Below, one piece after another: positions 35,864 through 49,500 of a stretch of DNA of 64,000 nt (its first letter is position 1; the number at the start of each line of letters is the position of its first letter). The stretch is taken from the NCBI GenBank assembly GCA_030867875.1, contig JAOWCC010000045.1, positions 124,001 through 188,000 of the forward strand, read 5' to 3'. The notes beneath the pieces are model-generated. The model did not search any database and was not told the DNA's origin. It worked only from the letters and a program-made list of their open reading frames with translations. Origin of the DNA: Actinernus sp. WN-2022 (taxonomy: Eukaryota > Cnidaria > Anthozoa > Actiniaria > Actinernidae). A program made the position numbers and the translations under genes.

Positions 35864-37355
35864 AGTTTTTATTAGAAATCCAATATTTTTTTGCCTACCC
35901 GGTCTGGCTAAAATCAATCCAGATTTGAACATTTTTGAAGATGTTGATTTTTTCTTTAATTCTTTCTCCAACTTAGTCCATTCATGTTCTGAAGCTACCA
36001 GGAGATTGTTTAACATCGTTTTGAAGCATGGTGAGTGTTTTTTAGTTTTTATTAGAAATCCAATATTTTTTTGCCTACCCGGTCTGGCTAAAATCAATCC
36101 AGATTTGAACATTTTTGAAGAGGTTGATTTTTTCTTTAATTCTTTCTCCAACTTAGTCCATTCATGTTCTGAAGCTACCAGGAGATTGTTTAACATCATT
36201 TTGAAGCATAGTGAGTGTTTTTTAGTTTTTATTAGAAATCCAATATTTTTTTGCCTACCCGGTCTGGCTAAAATCAATCCAGATTTGACCATTTTTGAAG
36301 ATGTTGATTTTTTCTTTAATTCTTTCTCCAACTTAGTCCATTCATGTTCTGAAGCTACCAGGAGATTGTTTAACATCGTTTTGAAGCATGGTGAGTGTTT
36401 TTTAGTTTTTATTAGAAATCCAATATTTTTTTGCCTACCCGGTCTGGCTAAAATCAATCCAGATTTGAACATTTTTGAAGATGTTGATTTTTTCTTTAAT
36501 TCTTTCTCCAACTTAGTCCATTCATGTTCTGAAGCTACCAGGAGATTGTTTAACATCATTTTGAAGCATGGTGAGTGTTTTTTAGTTTTTATTAGAAATC
36601 CAATATTTTTTTGCCTACCCGGTCTGGCTAAAATCAATCCAGATTTGACCATTTTTGAAGAGGTTGATTTTTTCTTTAATTCTTTCTCCAACTTAGTCCA
36701 TTCATGTTCTGAAGCTACCAGGAGATTGTTTAACATCGTTTTGAAGCATGGTGAGTGTTTTTTAGTTTTTATTAGAAATCCAATATTTTTTTGCCTACCC
36801 GGTCTGGCTAAAAACAATCCAGATTTGACCATTTTTGAAGATGTTGATATTTTCTTTAATTCTTTCTCCAACTTAGTCCATTCTCTTTCTGAAGCTACCA
36901 GGAGATTGTTTGAGATGGTTTTGAAGCATAGTCAGTGGTTTTTTAGTTTTTGTCAGAAATCCAAGATTTTTTGCCTACCCGGTCTGGCAAAAATCAATCC
37001 AGATTTGACCATTTTTGAAGATGTTGATATTTTCTTTAATTCTTTCTCCAACTTAGTCCATTCATGTTCTGAAGCTACCAGGAGATTGTTTAACATCATT
37101 TTGAAGCATAGTGAGTGTTTTTTAGTTTTTATTAGAAATCCAATATTTTTTTGCCTACCCGGTCTGGCTAAAATCAATCCAGATTTGACCATTTTTGAAG
37201 ATGTTGATTTTTTCTTTAATTCTTTCTCCAACTTAGTCCATTCATGTTCTGAAGCTACCAGGAGATTGTTTAACATCGTTTTGAAGCATGGTGAGTGTTT
37301 TTTAGTTTTTATTAGAAATCCAATATTTTTTTGCCTACCCGGTCTGGCTAAAATC
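35138..37355 (+). repeat. 2.2-kb block, right copy of 11,203-bp offset duplication
   Basis: This is the counterpart of 23,935-26,152, with the same order of added T, lost A, added T, A137/G149 monomer (about 36,557) and B tract (36,882). The right part, from 36,421, was duplicated again in tandem (1,260-bp unit). Confidence 0.85.
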
Positions 37356-38940
37356 AATCCAGATTTGAACATTTTTGAAGATGTTGATTTTTTCTTTAAT
37401 TCTTTCTCCAACTTAGTCCATTCATGTTCTGAAGCTACCAGGAGATTGTTTAACATCATTTTGAAGCATAGTGAGTGTTTTTTAGTTTTTATTAGAAATC
37501 CAATATTTTTTTGCCTACCCGGTCTGGCTAAAATCAATCCAGATTTGACCATTTTTGAAGAGGTTGATTTTTTCTTTAATTCTTTCTCCAACTTAGTCCA
37601 TTCATGTTCTGAAGCTACCAGGAGATTGTTTAACATCGTTTTGAAGCATGGTGAGTGTTTTTTAGTTTTTATTAGAAATCCAATATTTTTTTGCCTACCC
37701 GGTCTGGCTAAAATCAATCCAGATTTGAACATTTTTGAAGATGTTGATTTTTTCTTTAATTCTTTCTCCAACTTAGTCCATTCATGTTCTGAAGCTACCA
37801 GGAGATTGTTTAACATCATTTTGAAGCATGGTGAGTGTTTTTTAGTTTTTATTAGAAATCCAATATTTTTTTGCCTACCCGGTCTGGCTAAAATCAATCC
37901 AGATTTGACCATTTTTGAAGAGGTTGATTTTTTCTTTAATTCTTTCTCCAACTTAGTCCATTCATGTTCTGAAGCTACCAGGAGATTGTTTAACATCGTT
38001 TTGAAGCATGGTGAGTGTTTTTTAGTTTTTATTAGAAATCCAATATTTTTTTGCCTACCCGGTCTGGCTAAAAACAATCCAGATTTGACCATTTTTGAAG
38101 ATGTTGATATTTTCTTTAATTCTTTCTCCAACTTAGTCCATTCTCTTTCTGAAGCTACCAGGAGATTGTTTGAGATGGTTTTGAAGCATAGTCAGTGGTT
38201 TTTTAGTTTTTGTCAGAAATCCAAGATTTTTTGCCTACCCGGTCTGGCAAAAATCAATCCAGATTTGACCATTTTTGAAGATGTTGATATTTTCTTTAAT
38301 TCTTTCTCCAACTTAGTCCATTCATGTTCTGAAGCTACCAGGAGATTGTTTAACATCATTTTGAAGCATAGTGAGTGTTTTTTAGTTTTTATTAGAAATC
38401 CAATATTTTTTTGCCTACCCGGTCTGGCTAAAATCAATCCAGATTTGACCATTTTTGAAGATGTTGATTTTTTCTTTAATTCTTTCTCCAACTTAGTCCA
38501 TTCATGTTCTGAAGCTACCAGGAGATTGTTTAACATCGTTTTGAAGCATGGTGAGTGTTTTTTAGTTTTTATTAGAAATCCAATATTTTTTTGCCTACCC
38601 GGTCTGGCTAAAATCAATCCAGATTTGAACATTTTTGAAGATGTTGATTTTTTCTTTAATTCTTTCTCCAACTTAGTCCATTCATGTTCTGAAGCTACCA
38701 GGAGATTGTTTAACATCATTTTGAAGCATAGTGAGTGTTTTTTAGTTTTTATTAGAAATCCAATATTTTTTTGCCTACCCGGTCTGGCTAAAATCAATCC
38801 AGATTTGACCATTTTTGAAGAGGTTGATTTTTTCTTTAATTCTTTCTCCAACTTAGTCCATTCATGTTCTGAAGCTACCAGGAGATTGTTTAACATCGTT
38901 TTGAAGCATGGTGAGTGTTTTTTAGTTTTTATTAGAAATC
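36421..38940 (+). repeat. Two tandem copies of a 1,260-bp (7-monomer) unit
   Basis: 36,421-37,680 and 37,681-38,940 agree at all recurrent variant sites I checked, including the rare A137/G149 monomer (about 36,557 and 37,817) and one B tract each (36,882 and 38,142). The junction lies at a class-A monomer boundary and no base is lost. Seven monomers is also the size of the insertion and deletion in the 7-kb repeats further right. Confidence 0.87.
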
Positions 38941-39549
38941 CAATATTTTTTTGCCTACCCGGTCTGGCTAAAAACAATCCAGATTTGACCATTTTTGAAG
39001 ATGTTGATTTTTTCTTTAATTCTTTCTCCAACTTAGTCCATTCATGTTCTGAAGCTACCAGGAGATTGTTTAACATCATTTTGAAGCATAGTGAGTGTTT
39101 TTTAGTTTTTATTAGAAATCCAATATTTTTTTGCCTACCCGGTCTGGCTAAAATCAATCCAGATTTGAACATTTTTGAAGATGTTGATTTTTTCTTTAAT
39201 TCTTTCTCCAACTTAGTCCATTCATGTTCTGAAGCTACCAGGAGATTGTTTAACATCGTTTTGAAGCATAGTGAGTGTTTTTTAGTTTTTATTAGAAATC
39301 CAATATTTTTTTGCCTACCCGGTCTGGCTAAAAACAATCCAGATTTGACCATTTTTGAAGATGTTGATTTTTTCTTTAATTCTTTCTCCAACTTAGTCCA
39401 TTCATGTTCTGAAGCTACCAGGAGATTGTTTAACATCGTTTTGAAGCATAGTGAGTGTTTTTTAGTTTTTATTAGAAATCCAATATTTTTTTGCCTACCC
39501 GGTCTGGCTAAAATCAATCCAGATTTGAACATTTTTGAAGATGTTGATT

Positions 39550-42500
39550 TTTTCTTTAATTCTTTCTCCAACTTAGTCCATTCATGTTCTGAAGCTACCA
39601 GGAGATTGTTTAACATCATTTTGAAGCATAGTGAGTGTTTTTTAGTTTTTATTAGAAATCCAATATTTTTTTGCCTACCCGGTCTGGCTAAAATCAATCC
39701 AGATTTGACCATTTTTGAAGAGGTTGATTTTTTCTTTAATTCTTTCTCCAACTTAGTCCATTCATGTTCTGAAGCTACCAGGAGATTGTTTAACATCGTT
39801 TTGAAGCATGGTGAGTGTTTTTTAGTTTTTATTAGAAATCCAATATTTTTTTGCCTACCCGGTCTGGCTAAAAACAATCCAGATTTGACCATTTTTGAAG
39901 ATGTTGATTTTTTCTTTAATTCTTTCTCCAACTTAGTCCATTCATGTTCTGAAGCTACCAGGAGATTGTTTAACATCGTTTTGAAGCATGGTGAGTGTTT
40001 TTTAGTTTTTATTAGAAATCCAATATTTTTTTGCCTACCCGGTCTGGCTAAAAACAATCCAGATTTGACCATTTTTGAAGAGGTTGATTTTTTCTTTAAT
40101 TCTTTCTCCAACTTAGTCCATTCATGTTCTGAAGCTACCAGGAGATTGTTTAACATCGTTTTGAAGCATGGTGAGTGTTTTTTAGTTTTTATTAGAAATC
40201 CAATATTTTTTTGCCTACCCGGTCTGGCTAAAATCAATCCAGATTTGACCATTTTTGAAGAGGTTGATTTTTTCTTAAATTCTTTCTCCAACTTAGTCCA
40301 TTCATGTTCTGAAGCTACCAGGAGATTGTTTAACATCGTTTTGAAGCATGGTGAGTGTTTTTTAGTTTTTATTAGAAATCCAATATTTTTTTGCCTACCC
40401 GGTCTGGCTAAAAACAATCCAGATTTGACCATTTTTGAAGATGTTGATTTTTTCTTTAATTCTTTCTCCAACTTAGTCCATTCATGTTCTGAAGCTACCA
40501 GGAGATTGTTTAACATCGTTTTGAAGCATGGTGAGTGTTTTTTAGTTTTTATTAGAAATCCAATATTTTTTTGCCTACCCGGTCTGGCTAAAAACAATCC
40601 AGATTTGACCATTTTTGAAGATGTTGATTTTTTCTTTAATTCTTTCTCCAACTTAGTCCATTCATGTTCTGAAGCTACCAGGAGATTGTTTAACATCGTT
40701 TTGAAGCATGGTGAGTGTTTTTTAGTTTTTATTAGAAATCCAATATTTTTTTGCCTACCCGGTCTGGCTAAAATCAATCCAGATTTGAACATTTTTGAAG
40801 ATGTTGATTTTTTCTTAAATTCTTTCTCCAACTTAGTCCATTCATGTTCTGAAGCTACCAGGAGATTGTTTAACATCGTTTTGAAGCATGGTGAGTGTTT
40901 TTTAGTTTTTATTAGAAATCCAATATTTTTTTGCCTACCCGGTCTGGCTAAAAACAATCCAGATTTGACCATTTTTGAAGATGTTGATTTTTTCTTTAAT
41001 TCTTTCTCCAACTTAGTCCATTCTCTTTCTGAAGCTACCAGGAGATTGTTTGAGATGGTTTTGAAGCATAGTCAGTGGTTTTTTAGTTTTTCTCAGAAAT
41101 CCAAGATTTTTTGCCTACCCGGTCTGGCAAAAATCAATCCAGATTTGACCATTTTTGAAGATGTTGATATTTTCTTTAATTCTTTCTCCAACTTAGTCCA
41201 TTCATGTTCTGAAGCTACCAGGAGATTGTTTAACATCATTTTGAAGCATAGTGAGTGTTTTTTAGTTTTTATTAGAAATCCAATATTTTTTTGCCTACCC
41301 GGTCTGGCTAAAATCAATCCAGATTTGACCATTTTTGAAGATGTTGATATTTTCTTTAATTCTTTCTCCAACTTAGTCCATTCATGTTCTGAAGCTACCA
41401 GGAGATTGTTTAACATCGTTTTGAAGCATGGTGAGTGTTTTTTAGTTTTTATTAGAAATCCAATATTTTTTTGCCTACCCGGTCTGGCTAAAAACAATCC
41501 AGATTTGACCATTTTTGAAGATGTTGATTTTTTCTTTAATTCTTTCTCCAACTTAGTCCATTCATGTTCTGAAGCTACCAGGAGATTGTTTAACATCGTT
41601 TTGAAGCATGGTGAGTGTTTTTTAGTTTTTATTAGAAATCCAATATTTTTTTGCCTACCCGGTCTGGCTAAAATCAATCCAGATTTGACCATTTTTGAAG
41701 ATGTTGATATTTTCTTTAATTCTTTCTCCAACTTAGTCCATTCTCTTTCTGAAGCTACCAGGAGATTGTTTGAGATGGTTTTGAAGCATAGTCAGTGGTT
41801 TTTTAGTTTTTGTCAGAAATCCAAGATTTTTTGCCTACCCGGTCTGGCAAAAATCAATCCAGATTTGACCATTTTTGAAGATGTTGATATTTTCTTTAAT
41901 TCTTTCTCCAACTTAGTCCATTCATGTTCTGAAGCTACCAGGAGATTGTTTAACATCATTTTGAAGCATAGTGAGTGTTTTTTAGTTTTTATTAGAAATC
42001 CAATATTTTTTTGCCTACCCGGTCTGGCTAAAATCAATCCAGATTTGACCATTTTTGAAGATGTTGATTTTTTCTTTAATTCTTTCTCCAACTTAGTCCA
42101 TTCATGTTCTGAAGCTACCAGGAGATTGTTTAACATCGTTTTGAAGCATGGTGAGTGTTTTTTAGTTTTTATTAGAAATCCAATATTTTTTTGCCTACCC
42201 GGTCTGGCTAAAATCAATCCAGATTTGACCATTTTTGAAGATGTTGATATTTTCTTTAATTCTTTCTCCAACTTAGTCCATTCATGTTCTGAAGCTACCA
42301 GGAGATTGTTTAACATCATTTTGAAGCATAGTGAGTGTTTTTTAGTTTTTATTAGAAATCCAATATTTTTTTGCCTACCCGGTCTGGCTAAAATCAATCC
42401 AGATTTGACCATTTTTGAAGATGTTGATATTTTCTTTAATTCTTTCTCCAACTTAGTCCATTCATGTTCTGAAGCTACCAGGAGATTGTTTAACATCATT

Positions 42501-45500
42501 TTGAAGCATAGTGAGTGTTTTTTAGTTTTTATTAGAAATCCCATATTTTTTTGCCTACCCGGTCTGGCTAAAATCAATCCAGATTTGACCATTTTTGAAG
42601 ATGTTGATTTTTTCTTTAATTCTTTCTCCAACTTAGTCCATTCATGTTCTGAAGCTACCAGGAGATTGTTTAACATCGTTTTGAAGCATGGTGAGTGTTT
42701 TTTAGTTTTTATTAGAAATCCAATATTTTTTTACCTACCCGGTCTGGCTAAAAACAATCCAGATTTGACCATTTTTGAAGATGTTGATTTTTTCTTTAAT
42801 TCTTTCTCCAACTTAGTCCATTCTCTTTCTGAAGCTACCAGGAGATTGTTTGAGATGGTTTTGAAGCATAGTCAGTGGTTTTTTAGTTTTTGTCAGAAAT
42901 CCAAGATTTTTTGCCTACCCGGTCTGGCAAAAATCAATCCAGATTTGACCATTTTTGAAGATGTTGATATTTTCTTTAATTCTTTCTCCAACTTAGTCCA
43001 TTCATGTTCTGAAGCTACCAGGAGATTGTTTAACATCATTTTGAAGCATAGTGAGTGTTTTTTAGTTTTTATTAGAAATCCAATATTTTTTTGCCTACCC
43101 GGTCTGGCTAAAATCAATCCAGATTTGACCATTTTTGAAGATGTTGATTTTTTCTTTAATTCTTTCTCCAACTTAGTCCATTCATGTTCTGAAGCTACCA
43201 GGAGATTGTTTAACATCGTTTTGAAGCATGGTGAGTGTTTTTTAGTTTTTATTAGAAATCCAATATTTTTTTGCCTACCCGGTCTGGCTAAAATCAATCC
43301 AGATTTGAACATTTTTGAAGATGTTGATTTTTTCTTTAATTCTTTCTCCAACTTAGTCCATTCATGTTCTGAAGCTACCAGGAGATTGTTTAACATCATT
43401 TTGAAGCATAGTGAGTGTTTTTTAGTTTTTATTAGAAATCCAATATTTTTTTGCCTACCCGGTCTGGCTAAAATCAATCCAGATTTGACCATTTTTGAAG
43501 AGGTTGATTTTTTCTTTAATTCTTTCTCCAACTTAGTCCATTCATGTTCTGAAGCTACCAGGAGATTGTTTAACATCGTTTTGAAGCATGGTGAGTGTTT
43601 TTTAGTTTTTATTAGAAATCCAATATTTTTTTGCCTACCCGGTCTGGCTAAAAACAATCCAGATTTGACCATTTTTGAAGATGTTGATATTTTCTTTAAT
43701 TCTTTCTCCAACTTAGTCCATTCTCTTTCTGAAGCTACCAGGAGATTGTTTGAGATGGTTTTGAAGCATAGTCAGTGGTTTTTTAGTTTTTGTCAGAAAT
43801 CCAAGATTTTTTGCCTACCCGGTCTGGCAAAAATCAATCCAGATTTGACCATTTTTGAAGATGTTGATATTTTCTTTAATTCTTTCTCCAACTTAGTCCA
43901 TTCATGTTCTGAAGCTACCAGGAGATTGTTTAACATCATTTTGAAGCATAGTGAGTGTTTTTTAGTTTTTATTAGAAATCCAATATTTTTTTGCCTACCC
44001 GGTCTGGCTAAAATCAATCCAGATTTGACCATTTTTGAAGATGTTGATTTTTTCTTTAATTCTTTCTCCAACTTAGTCCATTCATGTTCTGAAGCTACCA
44101 GGAGATTGTTTAACATCATTTTGAAGCATAGTGAGTGTTTTTTAGTTTTTATTAGAAATCCAATATTTTTTTGCCTACCCGGTCTGGCTAAAATCAATAC
44201 AGATTTGACCATTTTTGAAGAGGTTGATTTTTTCTTTAATTCTTTCTCCAACTTAGTCCATTCATGTTCTGAAGCTACCAGGAGATTGTTTAACATCGTT
44301 TTGAAGTATGGTGAGTGTTTTTTAGTTTTTATTAGAAATCCAATATTTTTTTGCCTACCCGGTCTGGCTAAAAACAATCCAGATTTGACCATTTTTGAAG
44401 ATGTTGATTTTTTCTTTAATTCTTTCTCCAACTTAGTCCATTCATGTTCTGAAGCTACCAGGAGATTGTTTAACATCGTTTTGAAGCATAGTGAGTGTTT
44501 TTTAGTTTTTATTAGAAATCCAATATTTTATTGCCTACCCGGTCTGGCTAAAAACAATCCAGATTTGACCATTTTTGAAGATGTTGATTTTTTCTTTAAT
44601 TCTTTCTCCAACTTAGTCCATTCATGTTCTGAAGCTACCAGGAGATTGTTTAACATCATTTTGAAGCATAGTGAGTGTTTTTTAGTTTTTATTAGAAATC
44701 CAATTTTTTTTTGCCTACCCGGTCTGGCTAAAATCAATCCAGATTTGAACATTTTTGAAGATGTTGATTTTTTCTTTAATTCTTTCTCCAACTTAGTCCA
44801 TTCATGTTCTGAAGCTACCAGGAGATTGTTTAACATCATTTTGAAGCATAGTGAGTGTTTTTTAGTTTTTATTAGAAATCCAATATTTTTTTGCCTACCC
44901 GGTCTGGCTAAAATCAATCCAGATTTGACCATTTTTGAAGAGGTTGATTTTTTCTTTAATTCTTTCTCCAACTTAGTCCATTCATGTTCTGAAGCTACCA
45001 GGAGATTGTTTAACATCGTTTTGAAGCATGGTGAGTGTTTTTTAGTTTTTATTAGAAATCCAATATTTTTTTGCCTACCCGGTCTGGCTAAAAACAATGC
45101 AGATTTGACCATTTTTGAAGATGTTGATTTTTTCTTTAATTCTTTCTCCAACTTAGTCCATTCATGTTCTGAAGCTACCAGGAGATTGTTTAACATCGTT
45201 TTGAAGCATGGTGAGTGTTTTTTAGTTTTTATTAGAAATCCAATATTTTTTTGCCTACCCGGTCTGGCTAAAAACAATCCAGATTTGACCATTTTTGAAG
45301 ATGTTGATTTTTTCTTTAATTCTTTCTCCAACTTAGTCCATTCATGTTCTGAAGCTACCAGGAGATTGTTTAACATCGTTTTGAAGCATGGTGAGTGTTT
45401 TTTAGTTTTTATTAGAAATCCAATATTTTTTTGCCTACCCGGTCTGGCTAAAATCAATCCAGATTTGAACATTTTTGAAGATGTTGATTTTTTCTTTAAT

Positions 45501-46569
45501 TCTTTCTCCAACTTAGTCCATTCATGTTCTGAAGCTACCAGGAGATTGTTTAACATCGTTTTGAAGCATGGTGAGTGTTTTTTAGTTTTTATTAGAAATC
45601 CAATATTTTTTTGCCTACCCGGTCTGGCTAAAAACAATCCAGATTTGACCATTTTTGAAGATGTTGATTTTTTCTTTAATTCTTTCTCCAACTTAGTCCA
45701 TTCTCTTTCTGAAGCTACCAGGAGATTGTTTGAGATGGCTTTGAAGCATAGTCAGTGGTTTTTTAGTTTTTGTCAGAAATCCAAGATTTTTTGCCTACCC
45801 GGTCTGGCAAAAATCAATCCAGATTTGACCATTTTTGAAGATGTTGATATTTTCTTTAATTCTTTCTCCAACTTAGTCCATTCATGTTCTGAAGCTACCA
45901 GGAGATTGTTTAACATCATTTTGAAGCATAGTGAGTGTTTTTTAGTTTTTATTAGAAATCCAATATTTTTTTGCCTACCCGGTCTGGCTAAAATCAATCC
46001 AGATTTGACCATTTTTGAAGATGTTGATATTTTCTTTAATTCTTTCTCCAACTTAGTCCATTCATGTTCTGAAGCTACCAGGAGATTGTTTAACATCGTT
46101 TTGAAGCATGGTGAGTGTTTTTTAGTTTTTATTAGAAATCCAATATTTTTTTGCCTACCCGGTCTGGCTAAAAACAATCCAGATTTGACCATTTTTGAAG
46201 ATGTTGATTTTTTCTTTAATTCTTTCTCCAACTTAGTCCATTCATGTTCTGAAGCTACCAGGAGATTGTTTAACATCGTTTTGAAGCATGGTGAGTGTTT
46301 TTTAGTTTTTATTAGAAATCCAATATTTTTTTGCCTACCCGGTCTGGCTAAAATCAATCCAGATTTGACCATTTTTGAAGATGTTGATATTTTCTTTAAT
46401 TCTTTCTCCAACTTAGTCCATTCTCTTTCTGAAGCTACCAGGAGATTGTTTGAGATGGTTTTGAAGCATAGTCAGTGGTTTTTTAGTTTTTGTCAGAAAT
46501 CCAAGATTTTTTGCCTACCCGGTCTGGCAAAAATCAATCCAGATTTGACCATTTTTGAAGATGTTGATA
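39550..46569 (+). repeat. 7,020-bp higher-order repeat, copy 1
   Basis: This copy has 39 monomers, with B tracts at 41,022, 41,742, 42,822, 43,722, 45,702 and 46,422 (spacing 4, 6, 5, 11, 4). Markers shared with copy 2 include T-to-A changes near 40,276 and 40,816, the G-to-A at 42,733, the T at 44,307 and the G at 45,099. Private changes are 42,542 (C), 44,199 (A) and 45,739 (C). I noticed only these three differences from copy 2, which means about 99.95% identity if none was missed. Confidence 0.9.
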
Positions 46570-49500
46570 TTTTCTTTAATTCTTTCTCCAACTTAGTCCA
46601 TTCATGTTCTGAAGCTACCAGGAGATTGTTTAACATCATTTTGAAGCATAGTGAGTGTTTTTTAGTTTTTATTAGAAATCCAATATTTTTTTGCCTACCC
46701 GGTCTGGCTAAAATCAATCCAGATTTGACCATTTTTGAAGAGGTTGATTTTTTCTTTAATTCTTTCTCCAACTTAGTCCATTCATGTTCTGAAGCTACCA
46801 GGAGATTGTTTAACATCGTTTTGAAGCATGGTGAGTGTTTTTTAGTTTTTATTAGAAATCCAATATTTTTTTGCCTACCCGGTCTGGCTAAAAACAATCC
46901 AGATTTGACCATTTTTGAAGATGTTGATTTTTTCTTTAATTCTTTCTCCAACTTAGTCCATTCATGTTCTGAAGCTACCAGGAGATTGTTTAACATCGTT
47001 TTGAAGCATGGTGAGTGTTTTTTAGTTTTTATTAGAAATCCAATATTTTTTTGCCTACCCGGTCTGGCTAAAAACAATCCAGATTTGACCATTTTTGAAG
47101 AGGTTGATTTTTTCTTTAATTCTTTCTCCAACTTAGTCCATTCATGTTCTGAAGCTACCAGGAGATTGTTTAACATCGTTTTGAAGCATGGTGAGTGTTT
47201 TTTAGTTTTTATTAGAAATCCAATATTTTTTTGCCTACCCGGTCTGGCTAAAATCAATCCAGATTTGACCATTTTTGAAGAGGTTGATTTTTTCTTAAAT
47301 TCTTTCTCCAACTTAGTCCATTCATGTTCTGAAGCTACCAGGAGATTGTTTAACATCGTTTTGAAGCATGGTGAGTGTTTTTTAGTTTTTATTAGAAATC
47401 CAATATTTTTTTGCCTACCCGGTCTGGCTAAAAACAATCCAGATTTGACCATTTTTGAAGATGTTGATTTTTTCTTTAATTCTTTCTCCAACTTAGTCCA
47501 TTCATGTTCTGAAGCTACCAGGAGATTGTTTAACATCGTTTTGAAGCATGGTGAGTGTTTTTTAGTTTTTATTAGAAATCCAATATTTTTTTGCCTACCC
47601 GGTCTGGCTAAAAACAATCCAGATTTGACCATTTTTGAAGATGTTGATTTTTTCTTTAATTCTTTCTCCAACTTAGTCCATTCATGTTCTGAAGCTACCA
47701 GGAGATTGTTTAACATCGTTTTGAAGCATGGTGAGTGTTTTTTAGTTTTTATTAGAAATCCAATATTTTTTTGCCTACCCGGTCTGGCTAAAATCAATCC
47801 AGATTTGAACATTTTTGAAGATGTTGATTTTTTCTTAAATTCTTTCTCCAACTTAGTCCATTCATGTTCTGAAGCTACCAGGAGATTGTTTAACATCGTT
47901 TTGAAGCATGGTGAGTGTTTTTTAGTTTTTATTAGAAATCCAATATTTTTTTGCCTACCCGGTCTGGCTAAAAACAATCCAGATTTGACCATTTTTGAAG
48001 ATGTTGATTTTTTCTTTAATTCTTTCTCCAACTTAGTCCATTCTCTTTCTGAAGCTACCAGGAGATTGTTTGAGATGGTTTTGAAGCATAGTCAGTGGTT
48101 TTTTAGTTTTTCTCAGAAATCCAAGATTTTTTGCCTACCCGGTCTGGCAAAAATCAATCCAGATTTGACCATTTTTGAAGATGTTGATATTTTCTTTAAT
48201 TCTTTCTCCAACTTAGTCCATTCATGTTCTGAAGCTACCAGGAGATTGTTTAACATCATTTTGAAGCATAGTGAGTGTTTTTTAGTTTTTATTAGAAATC
48301 CAATATTTTTTTGCCTACCCGGTCTGGCTAAAATCAATCCAGATTTGACCATTTTTGAAGATGTTGATATTTTCTTTAATTCTTTCTCCAACTTAGTCCA
48401 TTCATGTTCTGAAGCTACCAGGAGATTGTTTAACATCGTTTTGAAGCATGGTGAGTGTTTTTTAGTTTTTATTAGAAATCCAATATTTTTTTGCCTACCC
48501 GGTCTGGCTAAAAACAATCCAGATTTGACCATTTTTGAAGATGTTGATTTTTTCTTTAATTCTTTCTCCAACTTAGTCCATTCATGTTCTGAAGCTACCA
48601 GGAGATTGTTTAACATCGTTTTGAAGCATGGTGAGTGTTTTTTAGTTTTTATTAGAAATCCAATATTTTTTTGCCTACCCGGTCTGGCTAAAATCAATCC
48701 AGATTTGACCATTTTTGAAGATGTTGATATTTTCTTTAATTCTTTCTCCAACTTAGTCCATTCTCTTTCTGAAGCTACCAGGAGATTGTTTGAGATGGTT
48801 TTGAAGCATAGTCAGTGGTTTTTTAGTTTTTGTCAGAAATCCAAGATTTTTTGCCTACCCGGTCTGGCAAAAATCAATCCAGATTTGACCATTTTTGAAG
48901 ATGTTGATATTTTCTTTAATTCTTTCTCCAACTTAGTCCATTCATGTTCTGAAGCTACCAGGAGATTGTTTAACATCATTTTGAAGCATAGTGAGTGTTT
49001 TTTAGTTTTTATTAGAAATCCAATATTTTTTTGCCTACCCGGTCTGGCTAAAATCAATCCAGATTTGACCATTTTTGAAGATGTTGATTTTTTCTTTAAT
49101 TCTTTCTCCAACTTAGTCCATTCATGTTCTGAAGCTACCAGGAGATTGTTTAACATCGTTTTGAAGCATGGTGAGTGTTTTTTAGTTTTTATTAGAAATC
49201 CAATATTTTTTTGCCTACCCGGTCTGGCTAAAATCAATCCAGATTTGACCATTTTTGAAGATGTTGATATTTTCTTTAATTCTTTCTCCAACTTAGTCCA
49301 TTCATGTTCTGAAGCTACCAGGAGATTGTTTAACATCATTTTGAAGCATAGTGAGTGTTTTTTAGTTTTTATTAGAAATCCAATATTTTTTTGCCTACCC
49401 GGTCTGGCTAAAATCAATCCAGATTTGACCATTTTTGAAGATGTTGATATTTTCTTTAATTCTTTCTCCAACTTAGTCCATTCATGTTCTGAAGCTACCA

